Positions 1 through 5,605 of a stretch of 5,621 bases of DNA are shown piece after piece. Both the position numbers and the translations under genes were made by a program. The notes under the pieces are model-generated. The model saw nothing but the letters and a program-made list of their open reading frames with translations, had not been told where the DNA came from and made no database searches. Origin of the DNA: Burkholderiales bacterium (lineage in GTDB: Bacteria > Pseudomonadota > Gammaproteobacteria > Burkholderiales > JAEUOS01); assembly GCA_947456845.1 (NCBI GenBank), contig CANGUJ010000287.1, forward strand, positions 1 through 5,621. The letters are read 5' to 3'. Numbering within the stretch: position 1 is the stretch's first letter; each line of letters opens with the position of its first letter.

Positions 1-500
1 GCCGGCTGGCGGCGGGCGCCCTGCTGTGCGCGGTCGCGGTGGGGGCCTATCCGGCCTACCTGTACCAGCAGCTCGGGCAGGTGCCGCACATCCACGACAT
101 CACCACCGACACCGACAATCCGCCGGCCTTCGTCGCGGCGCTGCCGATGCGCAAGGGGCAGAATCCGCTCGATGCGAGCGCGGAGGTCATCGCGCTGCAG
201 AGGCAAGGCTACCCGGACATCGCGCCGGCGCGCCTGGACGCGGCGCCGGCGGCGGCCTTCGAGCGCGCCGAACGTGCCGCGCGCGCGATGGGCTGGCAGA
301 TCGTGGCCTCCGTGCCCGCGGAAGGGCGCATCGAGGCCACCGACACCTCGCTGCTGTTCGGTTTCAAGGACGACATCGTCGTCCGGGTCGCGGCGCAGGG
401 CGCCGGCAGCAGGGTGGATGTCCGCTCGGCCTCGCGCGTCGGGCGCGGCGATTTCGGCGTCAACGCCGCGCGCATCCGCAAGTACCTGGCCGGACTGTAG
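1..500 (+). CDS. DUF1499 domain-containing protein, 5' end missing
   Basis: The reading frame is open from base 3, so the start lies upstream of the window; 165 residues are visible. The first 20 or so (LAAGALLCAVAVGAYPAYL) are hydrophobic and look like the end of a transmembrane or signal-anchor helix. After this comes a complete DUF1499 domain with the family's typical blocks: HDITTDTDNPPAF near the start, QRQGYPDI in the middle, then MGWQIV, RIEATDTS, FGFKDDIVVRV, VDVRSASRVGRGDFGVNAARI. The domain ends at the stop codon, as is usual. The biochemical function of DUF1499 is unknown; members are commonly membrane-anchored and periplasmic in proteobacteria, which is inferred here. The GTG at 39 is not the real start because the helix continues upstream of it. 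The gene converges on the esterase at 528-1472 with only 27 nt between the stop codons. Confidence 0.88.
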   Translation, partial: RLAAGALLCAVAVGAYPAYLYQQLGQVPHIHDITTDTDNPPAFVAALPMRKGQNPLDASAEVIALQRQGYPDIAPARLDAAPAAAFERAERAARAMGWQIVASVPAEGRIEATDTSLLFGFKDDIVVRVAAQGAGSRVDVRSASRVGRGDFGVNAARIRKYLAGL

Positions 501-506
501 GACGGC

Positions 507-523
507 GGCCCGCGGCGCGGGTC
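507..523. terminator. short GC hairpin between convergent genes
   Basis: Bases 507-513 pair with 517-523 (seven pairs, one of them G-U, loop GGC). The hairpin fills most of the 27-nt gap between the DUF1499 stop and the esterase stop, so it could end transcription from both sides. There is no T-tract on either strand, so it is not a canonical intrinsic terminator. In DNA of this G+C content, a 7-bp hairpin can arise by chance. Confidence 0.25.
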
Positions 524-527
524 GCGC

Positions 528-1472
528 TCAGGCGCCCAGCGCGCGACGCAGTTCGGCCGCGCACATGCGCACCGCGACGCTGGCGTCGTCGAACACCCGG
601 CCCATGGTGATGAAGCCGTGGATCTGCCGCTCGAAACACACGTACACCGCCGAATTGCCGGCCGCGGTGAGCGCCTCGGCGTAGTGGCGGCCCTCGTCGC
701 GCAACGGATCGTAGCCGGCGGTGATCACCAGGGCCGGCGGCAAGGCCTCCAGGCTCGCCGCCAGGAGCGGCGAGACGCGCCAGTCGAGGTGTTGCGCGCG
801 GTCGGGCACGTAATGCTGGTCGTAGAAGTAGGCGATGCTTTCGCGGGTGAGCAGATAGCCCTGCCCGTTGCTGGTATGCGAGGGCGCGTCGCGGCGCAGG
901 TCGGTGACCGGATAGATCAGCAGCTGGTGGCGGATCGGCAGGTCGCCGGCGTCGCGCGCGGCGATCGAGACCACCGCCGCCAGGTTGCCGCCGGCGCTGT
1001 CGCCGCCGACCGCGAGGCGCGCCGCGTCCACGCCGAGCGCCGCCGCGTTGGCGGCGATCCAGCGGGTGGCCGCGAGGCAATCGTCGACCGGTACGGGGAA
1101 GCGGGGTTCGGGCGCCAGGCGGTAGTCCACCGAGATCACGCAGATGCCGGCATCGTTGGCGAGCGTGCGGCACAGGGTGTCATGGGTGTCGAGGTCGCCG
1201 ATCACGCAGCCGCCGCCGTGGAAGTACACCAGCACCGGCAGAATCGCCTCCGGCCTGCAGCCGAGGGGACGATACAGCCGCAGCGGAACATCGCCATGCG
1301 GCCCGGGCGCCCGCAGGTCGCGCACCGCGCCGACCTCGGGCGGGTCGGGCTGGGTGTAGGCGCGCCGGTCGCGATAGAAGCGCCGGGCGTCCGCGGGCGA
1401 AAGCATGTGCGTGGGAGGAAGCCCGGATTTTTCGATCAGGTCGAGCAGCGCGCGGGCCTGCGGGTGCAGCAT
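528..1472 (-). CDS. alpha/beta hydrolase, HSL-type (family IV) esterase/lipase
   Basis: A 314-residue protein of normal length for the bacterial hormone-sensitive-lipase family (alpha/beta-hydrolase fold 3), expected to hydrolyse short-chain carboxylic esters in the cytoplasm. Visible motifs in order: oxyanion-hole HGGG at residues 85-88; YRLAPE at 117-122; nucleophile elbow GGDSAGG with Ser159; DPLRDEG with the acid Asp255; and HGF with the catalytic His285. The triad is complete. No signal peptide is seen. The N-terminal part (residues 1-45) forms the usual cap. Start choice: the frame runs back to 1583, but ATG at 1472 is preceded by AAGGAAAGGA, a strong Shine-Dalgarno six bases away, and the family begins here with MLHPQAR. 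The gene is divergent from the epoxide hydrolase-like gene at 1586. Substrate is not predictable from sequence. Confidence 0.93.
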   Translation of the reverse strand: MLHPQARALLDLIEKSGLPPTHMLSPADARRFYRDRRAYTQPDPPEVGAVRDLRAPGPHGDVPLRLYRPLGCRPEAILPVLVYFHGGGCVIGDLDTHDTLCRTLANDAGICVISVDYRLAPEPRFPVPVDDCLAATRWIAANAAALGVDAARLAVGGDSAGGNLAAVVSIAARDAGDLPIRHQLLIYPVTDLRRDAPSHTSNGQGYLLTRESIAYFYDQHYVPDRAQHLDWRVSPLLAASLEALPPALVITAGYDPLRDEGRHYAEALTAAGNSAVYVCFERQIHGFITMGRVFDDASVAVRMCAAELRRALGA

Positions 1473-1478
1473 GTCGGA

Positions 1479-1488
1479 TCCTTTCCTT
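1479..1488 (-). promoter_or_regulatory. ribosome binding site of the esterase gene
   Basis: On the minus strand this reads AAGGAAAGGA and ends six bases before the ATG at 1472. It decides the start, because the open frame extends 37 codons further upstream with no comparable site. Confidence 0.75.
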
Positions 1489-1524
1489 GGGGTGAGCGCG
1501 GCAAGCTTAGCGCATACCGCACGC

Positions 1525-1534
1525 CCCGGCCGGG
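1525..1534. repeat. 10-bp perfect palindrome in the divergent promoter region
   Basis: CCCGGCCGGG lies near the middle of the 113-bp gap between the two divergent hydrolase genes, a position suited to an operator shared by both promoters. No regulator gene is present in the window, and such GC palindromes are common by chance at this base composition. Confidence 0.2.
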
Positions 1535-1550
1535 CGCTGCCTCTTGCGGA

Positions 1551-1556
1551 TACACT
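1551..1556 (+). promoter_or_regulatory. possible -10 element of the epoxide hydrolase-like gene
   Basis: TACACT matches four of six positions of the sigma-70 -10 consensus and lies 30 bases before the start codon at 1586, implying a short leader of about 23 nt. No convincing -35 hexamer is found at 16-18 bases upstream, so this is only a candidate. Confidence 0.2.
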
Positions 1557-1585
1557 TTCGCTGCGCAAACCCCAGGGCATCATCG

Positions 1586-2791
1586 ATGAGCCGTACCACC
1601 ATTGAAGCGTCCTCCGCCGCGCCCGAGCCCTACGACGCCGCCTGGCTGCCGGAGGGCGTGCGCTCGCGCCTCGTCCCCGGCGTCAACGGACTTTGCATGC
1701 ATGTGCTGGAAGCCGGATACGCAAATGCCGGCCGGCCCTGCGTCCTGCTGCTGCACGGCTTTCCCGAGCTGGCCTACAGCTGGCGCAAGGTCATGCCCGC
1801 ACTGGCGGCGGCCGGCTACCACGTCCTGGCGCCCGACCAGCGCGGCTATGGCCGCACGGTGGCCGAGGGCGCGGGACCGGCGGTGGACTACGACTGCGAC
1901 CTGCGGCAGTTTTCCATGCCGGTGCTGGCGCGCGATGCGCTGGCCCTGCTGCACGCATTCGGCCACCGCGAGGCGGCCGTGGTCGGGCATGATTTCGGCT
2001 CGTCGGTGGCGGCCTGGTGCGCGCTGATGCGACCCGATGCGTTCCGCAAGGTGGTGCTGATGAGCGCCCCGTTCGCGGGGCCGCCCGCCCTGCCGTTCGG
2101 CCATGCCGACCGCCCGCAAGCCGCCGTTGAAGCGGCGCTGCAGGCGGCCGGGGTCCGCGCGGTGCTGGAGCAACTCGCGGGCCTGCCGCGCCCGCGCAAG
2201 CATTACCAGTGGTACTACGCCACCCGCGAAGCCAACGACCACATGTGGCATGCGCCGCAGGGCCTGGCGGCGTTCCTGCGCGGCTACTACCACGTGAAAA
2301 GCGCGGACTGGAAACACAACCGGCCGCGGCCGCTGCCCGGATGGACGGCCGCGTCTCTGGCCGAGCTGCCGACGTACTACGTGATGGACGCAGGGTGCAC
2401 CATGGCCGAGACCGTGGCGCCGCACATGCCGGCGAGCGCGCAAGCCGCCGCATGCGGCTGGCTGACCGAAGCCGAACTGGCCGTCTACGTCGGCGAGTAT
2501 GCGCGCACCGGCTTCCAGGGCGGGCTCTCGTGGTACCGGGCGCGCATCGAAGGCGCCGGCCTGGGGGAGCAGCAGATGTTCGCCGGCGCCGCCATCGACG
2601 TGCCGGCGATCTACATCGCCGGGGCGAGCGATTGGGGCATCTACCAGAAGCCCGGCGATTTCGAGGCCATGCAGACGAGCGCCTGCCGCCGCTTCGAGGG
2701 CGCCCACCTGCTCGACGGGGCGGGCCACTGGGTGCAGCAGGAGCAGCCCGCGGCGGTCAATGCCGTGCTGCTCGAATTCCTGAGGCGCTAG
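1586..2791 (+). CDS. epoxide hydrolase-like alpha/beta hydrolase (Asp nucleophile)
   Basis: A 401-residue alpha/beta-hydrolase fold 1 protein. Motifs in order: HGFP at 57-60 (oxyanion hole, HGxP of epoxide hydrolases); DQRGYGR at 84-90; GHDFGSS at 134-140 with Asp136 at the nucleophile position; GFQGGLSWYR at 309-318, whose Tyr317 matches the ring-opening tyrosine of the (N/S)WYR motif; Asp349 in GASDW as the acid; His381 in GAGHW as the base. This set fits an epoxide hydrolase, which opens an epoxide to a vicinal diol through an Asp-ester intermediate. A haloalkane or haloacetate dehalogenase is the main alternative, but the SWYR tyrosine favours the hydrolase. Members are often about 290-330 residues, so this one is long; the extra length is in the cap (about 200-305, including YYHVKSADWK and LPTYYVMD). 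ATG 1586 is chosen for the AGGG eight bases upstream; TTG at 1544 would extend the frame but is unsupported. Confidence 0.88.
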   Translation: MSRTTIEASSAAPEPYDAAWLPEGVRSRLVPGVNGLCMHVLEAGYANAGRPCVLLLHGFPELAYSWRKVMPALAAAGYHVLAPDQRGYGRTVAEGAGPAVDYDCDLRQFSMPVLARDALALLHAFGHREAAVVGHDFGSSVAAWCALMRPDAFRKVVLMSAPFAGPPALPFGHADRPQAAVEAALQAAGVRAVLEQLAGLPRPRKHYQWYYATREANDHMWHAPQGLAAFLRGYYHVKSADWKHNRPRPLPGWTAASLAELPTYYVMDAGCTMAETVAPHMPASAQAAACGWLTEAELAVYVGEYARTGFQGGLSWYRARIEGAGLGEQQMFAGAAIDVPAIYIAGASDWGIYQKPGDFEAMQTSACRRFEGAHLLDGAGHWVQQEQPAAVNAVLLEFLRR

Positions 2792-2842
2792 GCGGCGGCG
2801 CGTCGTTGCCCCGCGCAGCCATCGGCAGCCCGGCCTGCGCGG

Positions 2843-2848
2843 TAACAT
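2843..2848 (+). promoter_or_regulatory. possible -10 element upstream of ppnN
   Basis: TAACAT (four of six to the sigma-70 -10 consensus) sits in GGTAACATC, which recurs with one change as GGTACCATC at 5551-5559 in the other non-coding region. No clear -35 hexamer is seen. If used, it would give a leader of about 85-90 nt that begins just before the hairpin at 2857-2889. Confidence 0.25.
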
Positions 2849-2856
2849 CGCGCAAT

Positions 2857-2889
2857 ACCGCGGGCGCGGTGGGCGCGGGTGCCCGCGGT
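2857..2889 (+). repeat. strong inverted repeat (hairpin) in the hydrolase-ppnN gap
   Basis: ACCGCGGGC at 2857-2865 is the exact reverse complement of GCCCGCGGT at 2881-2889. The stem can extend inward by a G-U and a C-G pair, leaving an 11-nt loop. It lies 65 bases after the hydrolase stop and 53 bases before the ppnN start. It could help end hydrolase transcription or act as a structured ppnN leader; only two Ts follow it, so a classical intrinsic terminator is not supported. Confidence 0.4.
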
Positions 2890-2928
2890 TGCCATCATCC
2901 GCGCCCGTCGTCGCCAGCCCAGGCCTCC

Positions 2929-2946
2929 ATGAACCGCTCCGCATGA
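2929..2946 (+). CDS. five-codon upstream mini-ORF (MNRSA) overlapping the ppnN start
   Basis: ATG at 2929 opens a reading frame of five codons (Met-Asn-Arg-Ser-Ala) whose TGA at 2944-2946 overlaps the ppnN ATG at 2943 in the classic ATGA arrangement. AGG lies five bases before this ATG, whereas the ppnN ATG has no purine-rich site at the usual distance. Terminating ribosomes could therefore restart on ppnN (translational coupling). This is inference: an 18-base frame can arise by chance, and the peptide itself need have no role. Confidence 0.25.
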   Translation: MNRSA

Positions 2947-4325
2947 ACCACCCCGTCGTCGACGCCCAGATCTCCCCCGAAGGGCGCATGGAAATCCTTT
3001 CCTCCGCCGAGGTCTCGCGCCTGCTCGATTCGAGCCAGGGCGGCCTCTACCCGCTGTACCGCAACTGCTCGCTGGCGGTGCTCAATACCGGCAGCCGCTT
3101 GGACGACGGCAAGGAACTGCTGGAGCGCTACAGGTCCTTCGACATTTCCATCCTGCAGCGCGAGCGCGGCGTCAAGCTCGACATCCGCGGCGCGCCGGCC
3201 GGCGCCTTCGTCGACGGCGAGATGATCAAGGGCATCCGCGAGCACCTGTTCGCGGTGCTGCGCGACGTCATCTATGCGGCCGACGAGATCGGCGCCAATC
3301 CGCGGTTCAATCTCGCGGACTCCGCCGACATCACCGACGCGGTGTTCCACATCCTGCGCAATGCCGAAGTGCTGAAGCCGCTCGACCGGCCCAACGTGGT
3401 GGTGTGCTGGGGCGGGCATTCGATTTCGCGCGAGGAATACGACTACTCCAAGGTGGTCGGCTACGAACTCGGCCTGCGCATGATGGACATCTGCACGGGC
3501 TGCGGTCCCGGCGCGATGAAGGGGCCGATGAAGGGCGCGGCGGTGGCGCATGCCAAGCAGCGCGTCGCCGGCGGCCGCTATCTGGGCTTCACCGAACCGG
3601 GCATCGTCGCCGCCGAGGCGCCCAATCCCATCGTCAACGGCCTGGTGATCCTGCCGGACATCGAAAAGCGTCTCGAAGCCTTCGTGCGCGCCGGTCACGG
3701 CATCGTCGTCTTTCCGGGCGGTGCGGGCACGGCCGAGGAAATCCTCTACCTGCTGGGCATCCTGCTGCATCCGGACAACGCCGGCCTGCCGTTTCCGCTC
3801 ATCTTTACCGGGCCGGCGGCTGCGGCCGAATACTTCGCGCGCATCGACGGCTTCATCGCCGCCACCCTGGGCGAGGCGGCGCGCGCGCGCTACCGGATCA
3901 TGATCGACGATGCGGCCGGCGTGGCGCGCGCCATGCAGCAGGGCTTGAAGGAGGTGCGCGCCTACCGCAAGGCGATCGGCGACGCCTACTACTTCAACTG
4001 GCACATGAAGATCGACCACGCGTTCCAGAAACCTTTCCGGCCCTCGCACGAGAACATGCGCGCCCTCGACCTGACCCAGGACGCGCCGGTGCACGTGCGC
4101 GCGGCCAACCTGCGGCGCGCCTTCTCCGGCATCGTCGCCGGCAACGTCAAGGACCACGGCATCCGCGCCATCGAGGAACGCGGTCCGTTCGTGCTCAATG
4201 GCGACCCCGGGGTCATGCGCGAGATGGACGCGCTGCTCGCCTCGTTCGTCGCGCAGCAGCGCATGAAACTGCCGGGCAGCGCCTACACGCCGTGTTACCG
4301 CCTTGTCACCGGAGCGGCCGCATAA
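2943..4325 (+). CDS. ppnN: pyrimidine/purine nucleotide 5'-monophosphate nucleosidase PpnN
   Basis: A 460-residue LOG-superfamily enzyme, close in length to E. coli PpnN (formerly YgdH, about 454) and alignable from end to end. It cleaves the N-glycosidic bond of purine and pyrimidine nucleoside monophosphates to give free base and ribose 5-phosphate, in nucleotide salvage; the E. coli enzyme is stimulated by (p)ppGpp. Blocks recognised: SPEGRMEILS near the start, YRNCSLAVLN (39-48), RERGVKLD (73-80), VVVCWGGHSI (152-161), CTGCGPGAM (184-192), LPDIEKRLEAFVR (237-249), the LOG signature PGGAGTAEE (258-266), IDDAAGVAR, LRRAFSGIVAGNVK (390-403) and MKLPGSAYTPCY near the end. The LOG core carries the active site; flanking N- and C-terminal domains are those of the long PpnN type, not the short cytokinin-type LOG. 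ATG 2943 matches the family start; no clear Shine-Dalgarno precedes it. Probably the first gene of an operon with the next two. Confidence 0.96.
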   Translation: MNHPVVDAQISPEGRMEILSSAEVSRLLDSSQGGLYPLYRNCSLAVLNTGSRLDDGKELLERYRSFDISILQRERGVKLDIRGAPAGAFVDGEMIKGIREHLFAVLRDVIYAADEIGANPRFNLADSADITDAVFHILRNAEVLKPLDRPNVVVCWGGHSISREEYDYSKVVGYELGLRMMDICTGCGPGAMKGPMKGAAVAHAKQRVAGGRYLGFTEPGIVAAEAPNPIVNGLVILPDIEKRLEAFVRAGHGIVVFPGGAGTAEEILYLLGILLHPDNAGLPFPLIFTGPAAAAEYFARIDGFIAATLGEAARARYRIMIDDAAGVARAMQQGLKEVRAYRKAIGDAYYFNWHMKIDHAFQKPFRPSHENMRALDLTQDAPVHVRAANLRRAFSGIVAGNVKDHGIRAIEERGPFVLNGDPGVMREMDALLASFVAQQRMKLPGSAYTPCYRLVTGAAA

Positions 4326-4366
4326 GGGACGCGCCGACGCCCCCCCTTCCAGCCGTTTTCCCCGCC

Positions 4367-4735
4367 ATGCGCCTGCTCGTCATCCCTCCCAGCATTTCCG
4401 ACGCGGTCACCGGGCTGATCCGCGCAGAAGCCGAACGCGCCGCCGCGCCCGGGACCGCACTCACGGTGTTGAGCGCGCCCTTCGGCGTGGCCTGCATCGA
4501 AACCCGCTTTGCGGCCATGGTGGGTGCCTACGCCACCGCGCAGGTGGCCGCCGAGAACCTGGCCGGACAGTTGCCCGGGCCGGTGGTCGATGGGGTCTCC
4601 GCGGCGGTCAAGCACGCCGAACCGCTGCTGCAACGCAAGCCGGGCCGCGCCGTGCGCGGCAGCTTCGCGCTGCCGCCGGATGTGCCCAACCGCGGCTTGC
4701 CGGAGGCGCTGGCACGCCGGCTGGCGCGGCCCTGA
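4367..4735 (+). CDS. internally shortened Asp/Glu (hydantoin-type) racemase-like protein
   Basis: A 122-residue protein that resembles both ends of Asp/Glu/hydantoin racemases (normally about 220-250 residues) but not the middle. Residues 1-62 match the family N-terminus (MRLLVIPPSIS in place of MRxLVINPNxS, then APGT, and APFGVACIETRF). Residues about 66-116 match the C-terminus (LPGPVVDGVSAAVKHAEPLL, GSFALPPDVPNRGLPEAL). About 110-125 residues between them are absent, including the segments expected to carry both catalytic cysteines; the only Cys, at 43, is not in such a context. The frame stays open across the junction, so the loss is in-frame. As seen, it is unlikely to racemise amino acids or hydantoins and may be a decaying gene or a repurposed small protein. 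Start 4367 matches the family start, although no Shine-Dalgarno is evident. It lies 41 nt after ppnN and 18 nt before the transporter gene. Confidence 0.72.
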   Translation: MRLLVIPPSISDAVTGLIRAEAERAAAPGTALTVLSAPFGVACIETRFAAMVGAYATAQVAAENLAGQLPGPVVDGVSAAVKHAEPLLQRKPGRAVRGSFALPPDVPNRGLPEALARRLARP

Positions 4736-4753
4736 CGCCACCCCGGATTCCGC

Positions 4754-5503
4754 ATGTTCTCGATTCCCGTCGCGGCGCTTCTCGCGGCCTCCGTGATCGC
4801 CTGCTCGTTCATTTCCGGCATCTTCGGCATGGCCGGGGGCATGATCCTGATGGGCATCCTGCTCTTGTTCGTGCCTGTGGCGCAGGCGATGATGCTGCAC
4901 GGCGCCGCGCAGCTGGCTTCCAACGGTTGGCGTGCCTGGCTGTGGCGCGCGCACATCCGCTGGCGCGGCGTGGGTTTCTACCTGCTGGGTTCGATCGCGC
5001 CGGTGGCCTTGTTCCTCACCATCTCGTTCACCGCCTCCAAGCCGCTAGTGCTGCTCTCGCTGGGCCTGATGCCGGTGCTGGTGTGGCTGCTGCCGCACGG
5101 CATCAAGCCGAACGCCGAGCACATGCGTGACGGCATCACCTGTGGCGTGGTGTGCAGCACCCTGCAACTGATGGCCGGCGTTTCGGGTCCCATCCTCGAC
5201 AGCTTTTTCACCGGCTCGTCCATGGACCGCAAGTCGCTGGTGGCCACCAAGGGCGCGATCCAGACCTTCGGCCATTTGCTCAAGATCTTCTATTTCGGCC
5301 GTTTTGTCACCCTGGGCGGCGACGGCATCCCGCCGCTCGCGCTCGTCGCCGCGGTGGCCTGCGCGGTGGCCGGCACCAGCTTGTCGAAGCGCCTGCTGGA
5401 GAAGATGAGCGACGTGCAGTTCCGCGCCTGGACCCAGCGTCTCATCCTGGCGATCGCGGCGGTGTACACATGCCAGGGCTTGTGGCTGCTGTGGAAGGGC
5501 TGA
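4754..5503 (+). CDS. TauE/SafE family membrane transporter
   Basis: A 249-residue, strongly hydrophobic inner-membrane protein of usual TauE/SafE (DUF81) length. The family marker SGIFGMAGGMILMG spans residues 21-34, and its counterpart AGVSGPILDSFF (141-152) opens the second half, reflecting the internal duplication of the family. About seven or eight membrane segments are visible, roughly at 4-20, 28-46, 73-92, 96-114, 127-145, 168-186, 192-209 and 228-247. The loop DRKSLVATKGAIQTFGHLLKI (158-178) is also typical. Characterised members export sulfite or sulfur-containing organic acids, but most are unassigned and the substrate here is unknown. The start at 4754 places the first helix correctly; only a weak GGA precedes it. 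The 18-nt gap after the racemase-like gene and lack of a promoter suggest co-transcription with ppnN. Confidence 0.9.
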   Translation: MFSIPVAALLAASVIACSFISGIFGMAGGMILMGILLLFVPVAQAMMLHGAAQLASNGWRAWLWRAHIRWRGVGFYLLGSIAPVALFLTISFTASKPLVLLSLGLMPVLVWLLPHGIKPNAEHMRDGITCGVVCSTLQLMAGVSGPILDSFFTGSSMDRKSLVATKGAIQTFGHLLKIFYFGRFVTLGGDGIPPLALVAAVACAVAGTSLSKRLLEKMSDVQFRAWTQRLILAIAAVYTCQGLWLLWKG

Positions 5504-5551
5504 CGAGGCCTTTGTCGACCCGCCGGCCGGACCTGCCGACGCGCGGTCGGG

Positions 5552-5557
5552 TACCAT
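5552..5557 (+). promoter_or_regulatory. possible -10 element for a gene beyond the right edge
   Basis: TACCAT (four of six to the -10 consensus) sits within GGTACCATC. A start seven or eight bases downstream would fall at about 5564, exactly where the hairpin at 5564-5590 begins. An interrupted inverted repeat, CCGAC and GTCGG at 5536-5540 and 5546-5550, lies just upstream and could be an operator. No good -35 is seen. Confidence 0.3.
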
Positions 5558-5563
5558 CTTTGT

Positions 5564-5590
5564 CCCTTGCGCCGTCATCCGGCGCAAGGG
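5564..5590 (+). promoter_or_regulatory. perfect 11-bp hairpin with GGGAGTAA edge: leader RNA or riboswitch 5' end
   Basis: CCCTTGCGCCG (5564-5574) and CGGCGCAAGGG (5580-5590) are exact reverse complements around the loop TCATC. The right arm runs into AAGGGAGTAACC (5586-5597), which resembles the conserved AAAGGGGAGUAGC edge of the yybP-ykoY manganese riboswitch with two differences: one G fewer and A for G after AGTA. No T-tract follows on either strand, so a terminator for the transporter gene is the weaker reading. The rest of any aptamer would lie beyond the window, so the riboswitch idea cannot be settled here. Confidence 0.35.
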
Positions 5591-5605
5591 AGTAACCTAC
5601 CCCGT

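Noticed and set aside
618..1589. Plus-strand open frame opposite the esterase
   Set aside because: The minus strand encodes a full Ser-Asp-His triad and has a strong ribosome binding site. The plus-strand product shows no domain.
1580..2989. Minus-strand open frame (469 codons) opposite the epoxide hydrolase-like gene
   Set aside because: The plus-strand frame has a complete set of catalytic motifs. The minus-strand product has low complexity and no motif.
2895..4157. Long minus-strand open frame (420 codons) opposite ppnN
   Set aside because: It lies opposite a confidently identified conserved gene. Its protein is rich in Arg, Ala, Gly, His and Asp with no recognisable domain, as expected for a shadow frame in GC-rich DNA.
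4340..4346. Run of seven Cs between ppnN and the racemase-like gene
   Set aside because: It is non-coding in both flanking genes, so it cannot cause a programmed frameshift. It is only a possible site of length variation or sequencing error.
3404..4366. Upstream extension of the racemase-like frame into ppnN
   Set aside because: The frame is open through ppnN, but its translation there is Arg-rich shadow sequence. The racemase family start matches MRLLVI at 4367.
5564..5590. The right-end hairpin as an intrinsic terminator of the transporter gene
   Set aside because: Neither strand has a T-tract after the stem, and the hairpin begins at the predicted start of a new transcript, so a leader structure is the better reading.
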